The translations under genes and the position numbers were made by a program. The notes beneath the pieces were generated by a model. That model was not told the origin of the DNA. It did no database searches and saw nothing but the letters and a program-made list of their open reading frames with translations. 22,756 bases of DNA from an uncultured Clostridia bacterium (GTDB lineage: Bacteria; Bacillota; Clostridia; UBA1381), in the NCBI GenBank assembly GCA_944391255.1, contig CALXSW010000019.1, positions 1-22,756 on the forward strand, read 5' to 3'. Positions 22,751-22,756 of the stretch are shown here, piece after piece (the first letter of the stretch is position 1; every line of letters begins with the position of its first letter).

Positions 22751-22756
22751 ATGGAT
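22751..22756 (+). CDS. First two codons of a plus-strand gene cut by the window edge
   Basis: ATG-GAT at the very end of the window, with GGGAGG (22737-22742) eight bases upstream and a promoter at 22690-22718. Nothing can be said about the product from two codons. Position and promoter style suggest it may belong with the GH31 gene in one regulon. Confidence 0.55.

Overview
The window looks like chromosome of an anaerobic Clostridia-type member of the Bacillota. The grounds are a moderately AT-rich sequence, strong AGGAGG-type ribosome binding sites, near-consensus sigma-A promoters (TTGACA-17-TATAAT), lipoprotein solute-binding proteins with an L-A-S-C lipobox, and an SLH-domain surface protein. 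The exact genus cannot be fixed from the sequence. Genes run on the minus strand from the left edge to about 20.5 kb. Only the last enzyme gene and the beginning of the next gene are on the plus strand. I see no tRNA, rRNA, insertion sequence, phage gene or CRISPR array.

Left part (1-6 kb): a truncated zinc-ribbon membrane protein with its own promoter; a three-gene set (AI-2E/PerM-family membrane protein, BaiN/HI0933-type flavoprotein, small multi-span membrane protein); and an SLH-domain protein with a strong promoter and hairpins downstream.

Centre (6-16.7 kb): the main feature is a continuous urea acquisition and use locus, transcribed right to left as urtA-urtB-urtC-urtD-urtE-ureAB-ureC-ureE-ureF-ureG-ureD, followed by a cytidylate-kinase-like gene. 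UrtABCDE is the high-affinity urea ABC importer. UreAB (a gamma-beta fusion) and UreC form nickel urease, and UreEFGD insert nickel. Together they take up urea and release ammonia and CO2 in the cytoplasm. No nickel importer, ammonium transporter or urease regulator is encoded within the window. The locus is headed by one near-consensus promoter (16698-16726), followed by an unusual leader with two strong intrinsic terminators in series before urtA. This implies that the operon is controlled by transcription attenuation or antitermination. I consider this leader the most interesting object in the window.

Right part (16.8-22.7 kb): an independent three-gene ABC importer of the TrpX/COG2984 class (binding protein, permease, ATPase; ligand unknown) under a perfect-consensus promoter; an AraC-family regulator with a cupin sensor domain; and, divergent from it, a GH31 alpha-xylosidase/alpha-glucosidase-type enzyme that it probably regulates. 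The final bases hold a promoter, ribosome binding site and the first two codons of another plus-strand gene.
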